A DNA stretch of 64,000 nt from Erinaceus europaeus (GCF_950295315.1 NC_080166.1:103509693-103573692); one strand, 5' to 3'; positions 11,403-22,566 are shown, counted from the first letter of the stretch. Numbers and translations: made by a program. The notes: a model not told the origin generated them from the sequence alone.

Positions 11403-11802
11403 CACTGAATTTGTTTTAGCAGCCACTGTCTACAATATCATTGCTATATTTAAAATATCTGCTGTTTTCAATATTTATATACATATAAGCTACTCTATTC
11501 TTTTTTTTTTTTCATGTATTTAACTTGAATTACAGCTTTTTTTTCTCTAAAGTTCCATAAATGGTGAAAAATGCAATTTCACTGATCAGAACTTTAAAAT
11601 AATTTTTTAAAGTGCATAAGTACTCAGCATGCCTATTTAACAATACCTTGACGTGTTTAATTATACCTTTAACTGCATTTTAGTCAAATCCAGTGCTCTC
11701 ATACTGATATAATGTGTGCAAGCTGTCATGCCCTTCACAGCAACATCAGGAAAATAGTAACATGTGTCTACCTTGTGTTTTAAGTAAGTCCATAAAAAAA
11801 TT
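11403..11802. other. AT-rich spacer, nothing recognised
   Basis: Contains a T12 run near 11501; no gene or repeat family seen. Confidence 0.5.
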
Positions 11803-11811
11803 AACACTACT

Positions 11812-12105
11812 GGGAGTCGGGTGGCAGCACAGTGGGTTAAGTGCAGGTCATGCAAAGCTCAAGGACTTGCATAAGGATCGGAGCCCTCCCATCCCCACCT
11901 GCACGGGAGTGGCTTCACAAGCAGTGAAGCAGGTCTGCAAGTGTCTTTCTCTCCCCCTCCTGTGCCTTCCCCTCCTCTCTCCATTTCTCTCTGTCCTATC
12001 CAACAAGACAACATCAACAAAAAACAAAAATAATAACTACAAAAATAAAAAAAGACAGCAAAGGCAACAAAAGGGAATAAATATTTTTTTAAAAGAACTA
12101 CTAAA
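11812..12105 (+). mobile_element. B-type SINE with short target duplication
   Basis: 'gggagtcgggtggcagcaca' head, diverged box B region, 'cttcacaagcagtgaagcag', C/T and CAACA body, AATAAAT tail. 'aacactact' at 11803-11811 and 12106-12114 is a 9-bp target duplication. Confidence 0.87.
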
Positions 12106-12114
12106 AACACTACT

Positions 12115-12718
12115 ATGCATCTGTTGGAGGAAATAACAAAATATGTATACTACCCATTTACATAATATAAATTAAAAGTCAACATATAAAAATGTGAGTG
12201 CAATATTTTGAAAATACTTCTCCCTTAGATACTGTGAATTAAAATGTCTGGAATGATCTAGACACTACTTCTACTTTCTGAATTCTAGTGCCATTGATAA
12301 CACAGTATGCTCAATGTCAGCAGCAGAAAATAAGTTGCAGTTTTATGCACATTTTTAAAGTATTTCCAGTTTTGCTTGATTATGAAATGTTTTATTCATT
12401 TTCATTTGAGATGAAATCTGTTTTGTTTTTTTTTTTTTCATTTAGGCCAAGTTCTAAGTACTTGCATTGGAAACATTACTTATCTGAGTCACCAGGCTGC
12501 TATACACTGGTTTTACAGATTGTCTTCTGGTATGAAGACTAACCTACTGTAAACAGTTAAGGTGTCCTGCAGTTGCTTGTAATCCCCAAAATGTGTTTAA
12601 AACAATAGTCATTATCAAATTTAAACATCAACATAGGTGTGCCAACTAGTCTTGGTTTTGTGTTAGACAGTACTTTATTCTGCTCCAGAATATCAAATAT
12701 TCAGTTCTACTTGATTTT
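12115..12718. other. AT-rich spacer, nothing recognised
   Basis: No supported feature. Confidence 0.5.
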
Positions 12719-12719
12719 A

Positions 12720-12980
12720 TTTTATCTTTTTTAACTTCATTATTGGGGAATTAATTGTCAGTAAATTACAATAGTTACAAATTAATTGTCAGTAAATACA
12801 ATAGCTTGTACATGCATAACATTTCTCAGTTTTCCATATAACAGTACACCCCCCACTAGGCCCTCTGTCATCCTTCTTGGACCTGTACTCCCCCCACCAC
12901 CACCCACCCACCCCAGAGTCTTTTACTTTGGTGCAATATGCCAATTCCAGTTACCTGATTTTATTTACCTGAAGAAGAGC
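12720..12980 (-). mobile_element. Old L1 3' UTR remnant, antisense
   Basis: Shares 'catgcataacatttctcag', 'ttccatataacagtac' and 'tcttttactttggtgcaata' with the better-preserved remnant at 39838-40150, which runs into recognisable L1 ORF2-end sequence. A segment 'attaattgtcagtaaat' is duplicated at about 12750 and 12782. Confidence 0.6.
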
Positions 12981-13845
12981 ACTCTGAATTTTGTGTTAGA
13001 TATTACTGTTTGATACAGTAGCTATGTAGACATTTAAAAAATGCTTTGAGAGTTAAGGCATTCACTGCACTGACACTATTGTTACCCTTTTTATTCTTTT
13101 AGCACTCTGCCATAGTTTATGTTATTACATTAATCATCTGCTATGAAAATAAGTCCTAAAAAATTTCAACACCTTCAAGAGAACTTTAATTTCCTATTTT
13201 CTTATCAGTTTCTAGGGGTTAATATGTATCACTTTTCATTTCATAAAAACTAAGCAGTGATAAGAAATTTTTTAAGTTATACATTATGAACAATGAACTA
13301 CCCACAAGATAATTTAAATGCAATTTGTTGTGAGGGAAAGATTTTCTTTAAAAATGTTAATTAATCTCAGTGTTCAGATACTAATTTAAAAACACAATGC
13401 TATGTAATCAGGACTGAGAGAACTTTGCTTATGTTTTCTCTGAGATATGATTATTTCCCCCTAGTATAATGATCTCTAATGAAAATCAAAAGTCATAAGT
13501 ACATGACAACATAATGAATTTTAGTCTGGAAATAAATGTAAAATAGTGATCTTAGGGGTTTTTAATCCCTTGAAGGTAAAAAGAAATATATTATAAATTA
13601 AGTTTCATTAGAGATTAATAGCAATTATACACATATTTTGAAATTACTTGCTTGCTCCTTGCACTTAGTTTATATTTCACTGTGTTTAATTCAGTACAAC
13701 TGACAAAAGAAATGCACTAAGAGTTTTAGAGTAAATCTGTTTACATTTTAGTGAGTGTGTTGGTAGGCATACTATTGAGAATTTTTGTTAGAGAGCTAAT
13801 AATCTGAAGAGTTAGTAAGAATTATATACTGTTTTCTCTATTTTT
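12981..13845. other. AT-rich spacer, nothing recognised
   Basis: No gene or repeat family seen. Confidence 0.5.
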
Positions 13846-14022
13846 TAATATTTATTTATTCCTTTTTGTTGTCTTTGTTGTTTTATTGTTGTAGTTATTA
13901 TTGTTGTTGTTATTGATGTTGTCATTGAAGCTCAAATAGGGATCCTTATGCAGGTCCTTGCAAGGATCCTTGCACTTTGCACCTCCTGTGCTTAATTCGT
14001 TGCTCTACTTCCCGATTCCCTG
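13846..14022 (-). mobile_element. B-type SINE with internal deletion
   Basis: Antisense tail and GTTGTT body join directly to the head region ('ggatccttatgcaggtcctt', 'cttaattcgttgctctac'); the C/T body and the box B-proximal part are missing. 'ggatcctt' is repeated within the head. Confidence 0.75.
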
Positions 14023-14880
14023 ATTTCTCTACTTTTAAAGCATTCTGAGTCAAACTGATTGTCAATTTGAATGGTGAATGAAATACAATTACAAAAATGT
14101 AAATGTCCCAAGGTACAGTGACACATATATTAGGGAGATATGAAATTATGCTCTTATGGCAAGAACTGTCCTGTAAACCAACACTTCTTAATAAAAATAA
14201 ATTAGTCATAAAATAGAAAATTAAATTAAAAGTTTCCAAGATACAAAAATGTAATGTGATAGACAATCAAATATAACTACTTTTCAAAATCATGACATGC
14301 TCTGAAATAAATGATACTTTCTACTTTGAGGCATTATGCTATCCACCCTACACTAAACCCAATAAAATTCATAAACCTAATTTTGTTTGTTGTTGAATAT
14401 TTCAAAAGTGTTCAAAACTTAACTCTTATATTTTAAGATTTACATTTTTGATAAAAACCAAATAATAATTATATAAACAATTATAATTTCTTATTAAAAT
14501 ATCATTTCTTATTAGATTAACATTTCATGGCCTTCCTTCATCTAGAATACATTATATTTATTACACATAAGTTAATAAAATATTTAAAAGTGGCTATTTA
14601 CTACTGAAGTGAGTTTAACTTTGTAATAAATTTTATAAAAATCAATTGTATCAGGCTATATGAATACTAACTTGCAAACAGAGATGAACCCTGCATTTAA
14701 TTATATTTCTCTAAGCACCTAAAGCAAAGTTTGAGGTACATTACTAATAGTCTTATACTTGTTTCAGATGTATAGCGTTACAATTCATTGGCTGAAATGC
14801 ATTACATACTGATGATGTCTAAAGAATGCACTGAAACTTCAAGAAGCATAAAATTTTGGTAGAACACCCTAATACTCTCC
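14023..14880. other. AT-rich spacer, nothing recognised
   Basis: No supported feature. Confidence 0.5.
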
Positions 14881-14889
14881 CCTCTTAAA

Positions 14890-15065
14890 AAAACATTTTA
14901 ATTTGAGTGATTGAGGATTTAACTCAGCAAGAAAAGATATTGTTACATATGTGAGGTTCCAATTCCTACACGAATAGAGGGAGTACAGCTTTATTGCTTT
15001 ATGTATTCTCTTTCTTCCTAGCTTTTTCACTTTTTCTGTGTCTCTCATAAACTAAATAGCTCTTT
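14890..15065 (+). mobile_element. Old tRNA-like SINE (F-type?)
   Basis: 'gaggatttaactcagcaaga' as box A region, 'gtgaggttccaattcctac' as box B region, then a C/T-rich body. Similar layout to the copies at 22585 and 62205, but diverged. Confidence 0.4.
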
Positions 15066-15099
15066 TAGAAAACAGTATTTGTAATTAGAAAAGGGAATG

Positions 15100-15306
15100 A
15101 CCCCCCCCCCCAAAAAGGGGGGAAATAGAAAGGGGGAGACAGAGAGAGAGAGACAGACAGACAGACAGACCTGTAGCCCTGTAGCCCTGTAGCCCTGTTT
15201 CACCACTCATGAAGCTTTTACCCTGCAGGTGGGGGGGCAGGAGCTTAAACCTGGGTCCTTGAGCACTGTACTGTGTGAGCTTAACAAGGTGCACCACCTC
15301 CTGGCC
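15100..15306 (-). mobile_element. C-type SINE with internal short tandem repeats
   Basis: Antisense C-type body and head ('cccgcaggt'-like block, 'cttaaacctgggtcctt', 'aacaaggtgcaccacctcc'). Begins next to a C12 run, has a (GACA)n run at about 15147-15170 and three copies of a 10-bp unit 'ctgtagccct' at about 15171-15200. Confidence 0.8.
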
Positions 15307-15439
15307 CTATTATAAATATTCTAGGGAATACCTGGTAGGATAAATGAGTAGGAACCAAGTACTTTTTGAATATCTGTAATATTCTTCTGTGTCATTCCTT
15401 CAGTCCTGAAGTTATATAGTTAACAGAGCTCTATGGCAA

Positions 15440-15548
15440 CTGAATGCGGAACCAAGTGAGCCAATACACTGCTCAGCGCTGGCTTTTGGCTATACTAAGG
15501 ATTAAACTTCAGTCCTCTGATGTTTTAGGCTTAAAGAGTTTTGTGTCC
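15440..15548 (-). mobile_element. D-type SINE fragment
   Basis: 'cactgctcagcgctggcttt' and 'aggattaaacttcagtcctc' are the antisense D unit with its box B; the box A end is lost where an L1 3' end begins. Confidence 0.6.
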
Positions 15549-15696
15549 CTTGGTCCATACTCGCAGAGGGATGAAGAACAGGAAAACTATCAGGGGAGGG
15601 GATGGGATACAAAGTTCTCGTAGTGGGAATTGTGTGAAGGTGTATCCCTCTTAGCCTATGGTTTTTGTCAGTGTTTTCTTAAAAAAAAAAAAAAAA
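15549..15696 (+). mobile_element. Short L1 3' end
   Basis: Only the last 150 bp of an L1 3' UTR ('ctatcaggggaggggatggg', 'ggaattgtgtgaaggtgta') plus an A16 tail at about 15681-15696. Confidence 0.8.
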
Positions 15697-15830
15697 GTGT
15701 TGTGTTAAGAGTTGACCAAAATTGTCTAAAACTTTGTGTGAATTATGGTGGTTATTTTCTGTGTATTGGGGGTGAGAAGATTATGGAGGGAGGCATCAGA
15801 AGCATTAGTAGTGGGTGCAGTGTAGAACTA

Positions 15831-15929
15831 AAACTTAAATCTTAAAAATCTTAAATCTTAAAAATCTTTTTAAAAAATCTTTAAAAAAAATCCTAAAAAA
15901 TCTTAAAAATCTTAAATCTTAAAAATCCT
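15831..15929. repeat. Degenerate AAATCTTAA-type short tandem array
   Basis: Repeats of 'cttaaaaat' and 'cttaaat' with T- and A-run variation, ending exactly where the L1 3' end at 15930 begins. Confidence 0.75.
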
Positions 15930-16387
15930 TAACACTTCCTCTCCACTATTCCAAGCTTTGGGTCCATGATTGCTCAACAATTTGTTTGGCTTCGTATGTT
16001 AACTCTCTTTTCAGTCACCAGGTTCCAGATGCCATCAGGATGCTGGCTAGGCTTCCCTGGATTGAAGACCCCACCAATGTGTCCTGGAGCTCAGCTTCCC
16101 CAGAGACCCACCCTACTAGGGAAAGAGAGAGGCAGACTGGGAGTATGGACCGACCAGTCAATGCCCATGTTCAGTGGGGAAGCAATTACAGAAGCCAGAC
16201 CTTCTACCTTCTACAACCCACAATGACACTGGGTCCATGCTCCCAGAGGGATGGAGAATGGGAAAGCTATCAGGGGAGGGGGTGGGATATGGTTATTGGG
16301 TGGTGGGAATTGTGTGGAGTTGTACCACTCCTACCCTATGGTTTTGTTAATTAATCCTTTCTTAAATAAAAAAATAAAAAATAAATC
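15930..16387 (+). mobile_element. 5'-truncated young L1 3' end
   Basis: Starts at the 'ttaacacttcctctccac' block and runs to the normal L1 end and an AAATAAAAAATAAA tail. 'aaatctta' follows the tail and also occurs in the array on the left, so it may be the target duplication. Confidence 0.85.
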
Positions 16388-16597
16388 TTATAAGCTATTT
16401 TAAATCACTAATAAAAAGTGTATGAAATTATCTATATATGCCTTAATGAGCACATGCTGCTTTTCCTACATGCTTTTTCAATAATTGAATGTAGTATGCA
16501 TTTATGCAAATGTTTTTTTCTGTAAGTTAAGTAATTATTGACACATTTCCAATTCCCTTGGATTTGAAGTATATAGTTTGTGGACGGTTAGGATTTT

Positions 16598-16822
16598 TTT
16601 AAAACTTTTTTAAAAAATTTACTTATTTACTTATTGAATAGGGACAGAGAGAAATTGAGAGAGGAGAGGGAGATAATGATGGAGAAAGACAGAGAGACAC
16701 CTGCAGCCCTGCTCTACCATTTGTTAAACATTCCCCCTGCAGGTAGGGATCAGGGGCTTGAACATAAGTCCATGTACACTGTAATGTGTGCACTCAACCA
16801 AGTGTGCCACTGCCTGGCCGAG
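16598..16822 (-). mobile_element. C-type SINE with target duplication
   Basis: T-rich tail, 'ttattgaatagggacagaga', purine body, 'caggggcttgaacataagtc', 'ccaagtgtgccactgcctgg'. 'ggttaggatttt' at 16586-16597 and 'ggttagtatttt' at 16823-16834 form a 12-bp target duplication with one mismatch. Confidence 0.85.
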
Positions 16823-16974
16823 GGTTAGTATTTTGAAGTAAGATTTTGTCTCTCAGGAATTCTTGCTATGTTAACCTAGAAGATAAATTTAAACCCTATC
16901 TCAAAGGAATTCTAGGTGATTTTAATAATCAAAAATAACAACAACAACAAAGTGGAGCCTTTGCTAAGAAAAAT

Positions 16975-17205
16975 TGAGGAAGGTAGGCAGGCAGTAGGGC
17001 ACCTGGTTAAGTGCACACATTACAATGAGCAAGGACCTAGGTTCAAAGCTTCTGGTTGCCACCTGCAGAGGAAAAGTTTCACAAGTGGTGAGGTAGAGAT
17101 GAAGGTGTTTTTCTATGTCTCTCTCCCTCTCATCCTCCCCCTCTCCTCTCAATTTTTCTGTGTCTCTATCCAACTAAAAAAAAGAGAGGGAGAAATAGAG
17201 GAAGT
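16975..17205 (+). mobile_element. C-type SINE
   Basis: Head 'ggcagtagggcacctggtta' (box A), 'aggacctaggttcaaagctt' (box B), 'tttcacaagtggtgaggtag', C/T body and 'tctctatccaacta' before an A-rich tail. Confidence 0.82.
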
Positions 17206-17970
17206 ATAGCTTTTTATTTTTTTTCCCTGAAGTGACATTTTTCAAGCAATATGGAAATATTATTTTTCTTTTAAATTACTCTTGGTAGTGTTGGAATGCT
17301 GTCAGTCTTCTTTTTTCCAGTTAAAAAGTAGAATAAAAAACTTGGGGGAAAAGAAAGTGATCTAGGGGTTTTCTTTTTGTAAATAGCAGAAGTTTGACTC
17401 CAAAAGGACTGAGAACCCTGTAGTCAGTAAATGTCCATCTGAAAGAAGAAATAAAGAATGGCTTCACAGCTTTAATTCTGGAAAGAAAACACAGATTTGA
17501 ATGACAAAGGTGACTGGAATGACATTCTCCCTTGATTCTTTAATTTTTCTGTTTGAATAATTACATGTTTATGATTTATACATTTGTACATTTGATGTCC
17601 TGCTTCCTCTGACTTTTCTCATTTGCATATCAAGCTCTTGAAACTGGGGAAAGGAATTAGTCTATTTATAAAAACTCATAGCATGTAGCTCAAGTTATCT
17701 ATATTTTGGTGATTTAAAATAAGAAATGTGTACTTGGTCTTTATCAATAATTCCTGACTCTTAATTGAGGAATTTGGTCAGTGATAGTGCTGATTAGTGA
17801 AGGGCAGAAATAATTCACCAAAGTTAAAGAAGGAAATGTAAGTTTATTAAAGTTTTTCTAAGTGAGACATTCACACGGCATTGAGATGAGAGATTCTATT
17901 ACCCATGGGGTGCTGGAGTTGGGCAACTGATTAGGAATAGTCACCAAGGGAGGTAAAGCAGAAGTTCATA
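17206..17970. other. Spacer, nothing recognised
   Basis: AT-rich; no gene or repeat family seen. Confidence 0.5.
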
Positions 17971-17988
17971 GATTATATACCTTTCTTT

Positions 17989-18281
17989 CTTTTTTTTTTC
18001 CTTTTTAAAAAATATTTATTTATTTATTCCCTTTTGTTGCCCTTGTTGCTTTATTGTTGTAGTTATTATTGTTGTTGTTGTTGGATAAGACAGAGAGAAA
18101 TGGAGAGAGGAGGGGAAGACAGAGAGGAGGAGAGAAAGACAGACACCTGCAGACCTGCTTCACCACCTGTGAAGGGACTCCCCTGCAGGTGGGGAGCCGG
18201 GGTTTGAACCGGAATCCTTATGCTGGTCCTTGTGCTTTGTGCCACCTGCGCTTAACCCGCTGTGCTACAGCCCGACTCCCA
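17989..18281 (-). mobile_element. B-type SINE with perfect 17-bp target duplication
   Basis: Antisense copy with intact GTTGTT and purine bodies, 'ctgcaggtggggagccgggg', 'aacccgctgtgctacagcc'. 'attatatacctttcttt' at 17972-17988 and 18282-18298 is a perfect duplication, so the copy is probably young. Confidence 0.93.
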
Positions 18282-18298
18282 ATTATATACCTTTCTTT

Positions 18299-18541
18299 AA
18301 ATAATTTTTAAAATATTTTATTATTTATTGGAGAGAGACAGAGAAAAATCAAGAGGAAAGAGTAAAATAAGAGTGTAGGAGGGGGAGAGAGAGAGAGAGG
18401 GAGCGAGAGAGAGAGAGCGAGCTAGAGAGACCTGCAGCATTGCTTCACTACTTCATGAAGCTTCCCCACTGCAGGAGTTGAAGCTAGGTCCTTGCACACA
18501 GGAACATGTGCACTCAACTAGGTACACCATGATCCAGGCTC
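18299..18541 (-). mobile_element. C-type SINE, (GA)n-expanded
   Basis: Abuts the target duplication of the preceding B-type SINE. Antisense C body with long GA runs at about 18375-18430, then 'caggagttgaagctaggtcc' and 'caactaggtacaccatgatc'. Confidence 0.8.
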
Positions 18542-18715
18542 CTTATACTTTCAATGGAGTCTTTTGAGTAAGCAGAAAGATTTCACAGAAATAGGGAGTA
18601 TATACCTTACTAACCACTGACATCCAAAAAGGAGGTAGTATGTTCCTAAGACATGAAACCAGGTAGAAAAGGAAGTCTAATGTGACTAGCAAGTTAATTA
18701 AAACCCCTTATAGCT

Positions 18716-18949
18716 GGGCAGGGTGGTGGCACTCCTGGTTGAGTGCACGTTAAAATACACAAGCACTAGGGTTCAAACCCCCAGCTGCCGGGGGAAAGTT
18801 TTGCTAGTGGTGAAGTAGTGCTGGATGTGTCTCTCTGTTTCTCTTTCTCTCTAGCTCCACCTTCCCTCTCATTTTTTGACTATCTCTATCCAATAAATAA
18901 ACACAGATAATAAAAAAGAAATTGTAGATTACTTTAAAAAAACAAACAA
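18716..18949 (+). mobile_element. C-type SINE with 10-bp target duplication
   Basis: Box A 'ggtggcactcctggttgag', box B 'agggttcaaaccccc', C/T body, 'tatctctatccaataaataa' and A-rich tail. 'ccttatagct' lies at 18706-18715 and 18950-18959. Confidence 0.88.
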
Positions 18950-18959
18950 CCTTATAGCT

Positions 18960-19400
18960 CCATTCTCATTGTCCATGATTCACCAGTCCATATTTGCTTG
19001 GCACTTTGTGATTCCCACAGGTGAAGGTGGGTATGACCACAGACATTTATAAGTTACGTAAAGCTTCTTGGGCAATGTACTTACTTAGTTTGCAGTTCTC
19101 AAATGCAGGGCAATCAGCCAGGCAATGGTTATATAATTGATTATGTACCTCAGTGCTAAGTCTCTAACACTTGGAATTTATTAGGTAGTTAAAGTGATAA
19201 ATTTGACTTTGGCTATGTTTAGGAGGTGAGTTCTTTTAAGCATTTTAGGGTGATGGCTGAACGCCCGTGAAGACAACCAACTGTATAATAACAAGTATAT
19301 AATTTTCAATCCCAAGAGATATGTCTGGAGAAAGGGGTGCAGATGGAGTCCAGTCATCAATGGTGGATTAGTTAATAATGCTATGTAAAAAAAGCTTTGG
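18960..19400. other. Spacer, nothing recognised
   Basis: No supported feature. Confidence 0.5.
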
Positions 19401-19685
19401 GGGGAGTCAGGTGGTAGCGCAGCTGGTTAAGCGCATGTGGCTTGAAGTGCAAGGACTGGCAGAAGGATCCGGGTTGGAGCCCCCAGTTCCCCACCTGCAG
19501 ATGAGTCACTTCACAGGCAGTGAAGCAGGTCTGCAGGTATTTATCTTTCTCTCCCCCTCTCTGTTTTCCCCTCCCCTCTCCATTTCTCTCTGTCCTATTC
19601 AACAACAGCGACATCAATAACAACAACAATAAAAAAAAATAAGGGCAACAAAAGGAAATAAGTAAATAAATAAAAATAAAAAAAC
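19401..19685 (+). mobile_element. B-type SINE
   Basis: 'ggagtcaggtggtagcgcag' head, box B-like 'gggttggagcccc', 'cttcacaggcagtgaagcag', C/T body, CAACAA body, AAATAAATAAA tail. The next SINE (C-type) begins right after the tail. Confidence 0.88.
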
Positions 19686-19689
19686 CTTT

Positions 19690-19890
19690 CATAGGCACCA
19701 GGTGGTGGTGCACCTGGTTAAGCGCACATGATACAATGCTTAAGAATCTGGGTTCAAGCCCCCAGTCCCCATCTGCAGGGGGGAAGCTTCACAAGTGGTG
19801 TAGCAAAGCTGAAGGTGTCTTTCTCTCTCTCTCTTCCACTTGATTTCTGGCTGTCTCTTTGCATAAATAAAGATAATTTTAAAGAATTCT
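19690..19890 (+). mobile_element. C-type SINE in tandem with the preceding B-type
   Basis: 'ggtggtggtgcacctggtta' box A, 'tgggttcaagcccccag' box B, 'gcttcacaagtggtgtagc', TCTCTC body, 'gcataaataaagataatttt' tail. Confidence 0.83.
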
Positions 19891-20185
19891 CAAAAAAGTT
19901 TTTATAAAAGGAAACTCACAGTAGTACAAGGCTTTGAACACTTTTGTTTGCTAAGCATGTATAGATTGTTCAAAAGTCATTAGTACCCTTGGAGAAAGCA
20001 TAGGCATACCAAACACTTCTCCCATGCCTTGCTCTATGTATCACATTCATTTGGCTAGTTCTAAATTTTTTCATTTTATAATACACCACTAATGCAGTAA
20101 GCAAGTAGCTCTCTGAGTTATGTGAACTGTTCTAGCAAATTTATCAATCTCATGGTGAGCGGGGATCATTAAAAACTTCTGATTT

Positions 20186-20566
20186 CGGGAGTCAGGCGGT
20201 GGCGCAGTGGGTTAAGCGCATGTGGCGCAAAGCGCAGGGACCGGCGTAAGGATCCCGGTTCGAGCCCCCGGCTCCCCACCTGCAGGGGAGTCGCTTCACG
20301 GGCGGTGAAGCAGGTCTGCAGGTGTCTATCTTTCTCTCCCCTCTCTCTCTGTCTTCCCCTCCTCTCTCCATTTCTCTCTGTCCTATCCAACAACAAAGCA
20401 ACGTCAACAATGGCAATAATAACCGCAACGAGGCTGCAACAACTAGGGCAACAAAAAGGGGGAAAAATGGCCTCCAGGAGCGGTGGATTCATGGTGTAGG
20501 CACCGAGCCCAGCAATAACCCTGGAGGGAAAAAAAAAAAAAAAAAAAAGAAGTTAAAAAAAAAAAA
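20186..20566 (+). mobile_element. B-type SINE, full length, CpG-rich, perfect target duplication
   Basis: The best-preserved B-type copy. Box A 'tggcgcagtgg' (20200-20210) and box B 'ggttcgagccc' (20257-20267) fit RNA polymerase III promoter consensus. Many CpGs remain undeaminated. It has the full body, the tail module 'ccaggagcggtggattcatg' and a long interrupted A tail. Perfect 15-bp duplication 'aaaaacttctgattt' at 20171-20185 and 20567-20581; the upstream junction reads TT/AAAAA, an L1 endonuclease-type site. Confidence 0.95.
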
Positions 20567-20581
20567 AAAAACTTCTGATTT

Positions 20582-21740
20582 GATGTATAATACCCAGCAT
20601 CTTATATAAATATCAGTATATAGCTGTGCTACCAGTTGCTTCTGTTCTCCCTGGTCTAGGCTTTTGAGAGAGTTAACATATCAAAGACTCAGTCTATGTA
20701 TTAAAAGACCCAGTCTGTGCTCTAAAAAGTTCTAGACATATGATTAATTATGAACTTTTCAAAGTTAACCCAATTACCAAATAATGTGAAGATAACAATA
20801 ACTATTCATTGTCTTCTTGAACCCTAAGACAGCAGGAACCTCACATTTCCACTATAGAGCCTATATTTCCCCCAGTCCTGGAACCTTAGGGTGGGGCCCA
20901 CTTTACTGCATGCTTCTCTCAATTCAAATCAAATAATATTGCATCCGCCTGTCACAACCTAATCAACGCAACAAGTGCCAGCCCAGCATACTTCACTTCA
21001 GACTGTGTCCAGAGACTTCAGGTGTGGAATGACAACCCTTCAGCTTCATTACTCAGGTGAGACCTTTCCTTTCATAGTATTCTCCAATCCATTCCAAGTG
21101 TTCCACTCCCCAATAAAGTCCCCAAACCTAGAGATAGTCCAGGTCCCCTGAAATAGAGCATAGGTTCACACGTGTCCATAAACTAGGGAAAAATATATAA
21201 CTGAAAGCAGAAGTATACAAGAGTCTGCAGGGAGTACCCCCCACCCCAACACTTCATCTGTATTATTCCAGCTTTTAGGCCCATGATTGATCAACAATTT
21301 GTTTGTCTTTGTTAACTCTCTTTTCATTCACCAGGTTCCTGATGCCAGCATGATGCCAACCTGACTTCCCTGGACTGAAGGCCCCACCAGTGTGTCCTGG
21401 AGCCCCGCTTCCCCACAGCCCCACCCTACTAGGGAAAGAGAGAGGCAGACTGGGAGTATGGATTGACCAATCAACATCCATGTTCAGCGGGGAAGCAATT
21501 ACAGAAGCCAGACCTTCCACCCTTTGCAACCCACACAAACCCTGGGTCCATGCTCCCAGAGGGATAGAGAATGGGAAAGCTATCAGGGGAGGGGATGGGA
21601 TATGGAAATTGGGTGGTGGGAATTGTGTGGAGCTGTACCCCTCTTATCCTATGTTTTTTTTAATGTCTCCTTTCTTAAATAAAATAAAAAAAGAAACTCA
21701 ACAAGTAAAACTAAAACTAGAAAAATGAAAAAAGAAAAAG
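20582..21740 (+). mobile_element. L1 3' end with 5' inversion
   Basis: The segment 20590-20749 is the reverse complement of L1 3' UTR positions corresponding to about 33655-33808 of the full-length element ('tagctgtgctacc', 'ggtctaggcttttgagaga'). From about 20750 ('aacttttcaaagttaaccca') the sequence runs in sense to the L1 end near 21690 and an A-rich tail. This is the twin-priming layout. A third, diverged copy of the neighbouring SINE's target site, 'aacttctgactt', is at 21741-21752 and probably marks this L1's own duplication. Confidence 0.85.
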
Positions 21741-21837
21741 AACTTCTGACTTACAGCCTTTTAATGAGAAGTACAGGCTGTAGCTTGGATTCCCAGTTGG
21801 CATTCTGATTTGTATGTTGTCCTTGAAATCTCCATTT

Positions 21838-22130
21838 GACCAGGACCAGGTGGTGGCACAAGGATCTGATTGAAGCACAAAGATCACACAAAGATTTGTG
21901 CCAGGATCAGGGTTTCAGCCCCAGGTTCCCCATCGGCAGCAGTGACAGACACTTCACAAGTTGTGATTCAGGTCTGCAGGTGTCTTTCTCTCTCCCTCTC
22001 CCCTGCCCTTCTTCCTCTTAATCTTTCTTTGTTCTACTGAATAAAATAAAAAAAAAAAAAAAACTCACCAGGAACAGAGGATTCATACTACCTGCACTGA
22101 GCCACATCAATAACCCTGGAGGAAAAAAAA
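21838..22130 (+). mobile_element. B-type SINE, diverged
   Basis: Head with rearranged box region ('ggtggtggcacaaggatctg', 'agggtttcagccccaggttc'), C/T body, A tract, then the tail module 'ccaggaacagaggattcata' and a final A-run. The CAACAA body is missing. Confidence 0.72.
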
Positions 22131-22414
22131 AACAAGCAAACAAAAACTCTAATTTATAGCCATCAAATCATAATCATAGGTACATAGGCACTTTGGCTTG
22201 TTTTGGGAATCTTACTGTATCTTCAGATCCATAATGTTAGGATTGAAGCTGTATGATGAAGACATTGAACCCTTTCTTACTTGATCTTTGAGTCCAACTC
22301 CTTAATCCTTGTTTTTAGTTTCCCTATATTCCTATTGGCCCCTTATATGAGAAGGCATACAGGCAAACCAATTAAAGTAATCAAAACTAATTTAGAAAAG
22401 TGGGCATTTGAAGT
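22131..22414. other. Spacer, nothing recognised
   Basis: No supported feature. Confidence 0.5.
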
Positions 22415-22566
22415 AAGTCATGGAGCAGGCAAAAGAGCTCATGTGCTTAGTGTTCTCATACTTTGCCGTGCATGCAACCCGGGCTTACGTCCAGTCCCTC
22501 ACCATATTGAAGAAATTATCTTTTCATTTCTTTGTCACTGTCTCTGTCTATCTCTTTCTGTTTGAA
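22415..22566 (+). mobile_element. Old tRNA-like SINE (F-type)
   Basis: 'gcaaaagagctcatgtgctt' as box A region, 'tgcaacccgggcttacgtcc' as box B region, then a C/T body 'tgtcactgtctctgtctat'. Same layout as 22585-22745 and 62205-62365. Confidence 0.5.

Noticed and set aside
20186..20270. Possible genuine tRNA gene, from box A and box B in the SINE head.
   Set aside because: The boxes belong to a repeated SINE with a body, tail and target duplication; the acceptor stem cannot be completed by eye.
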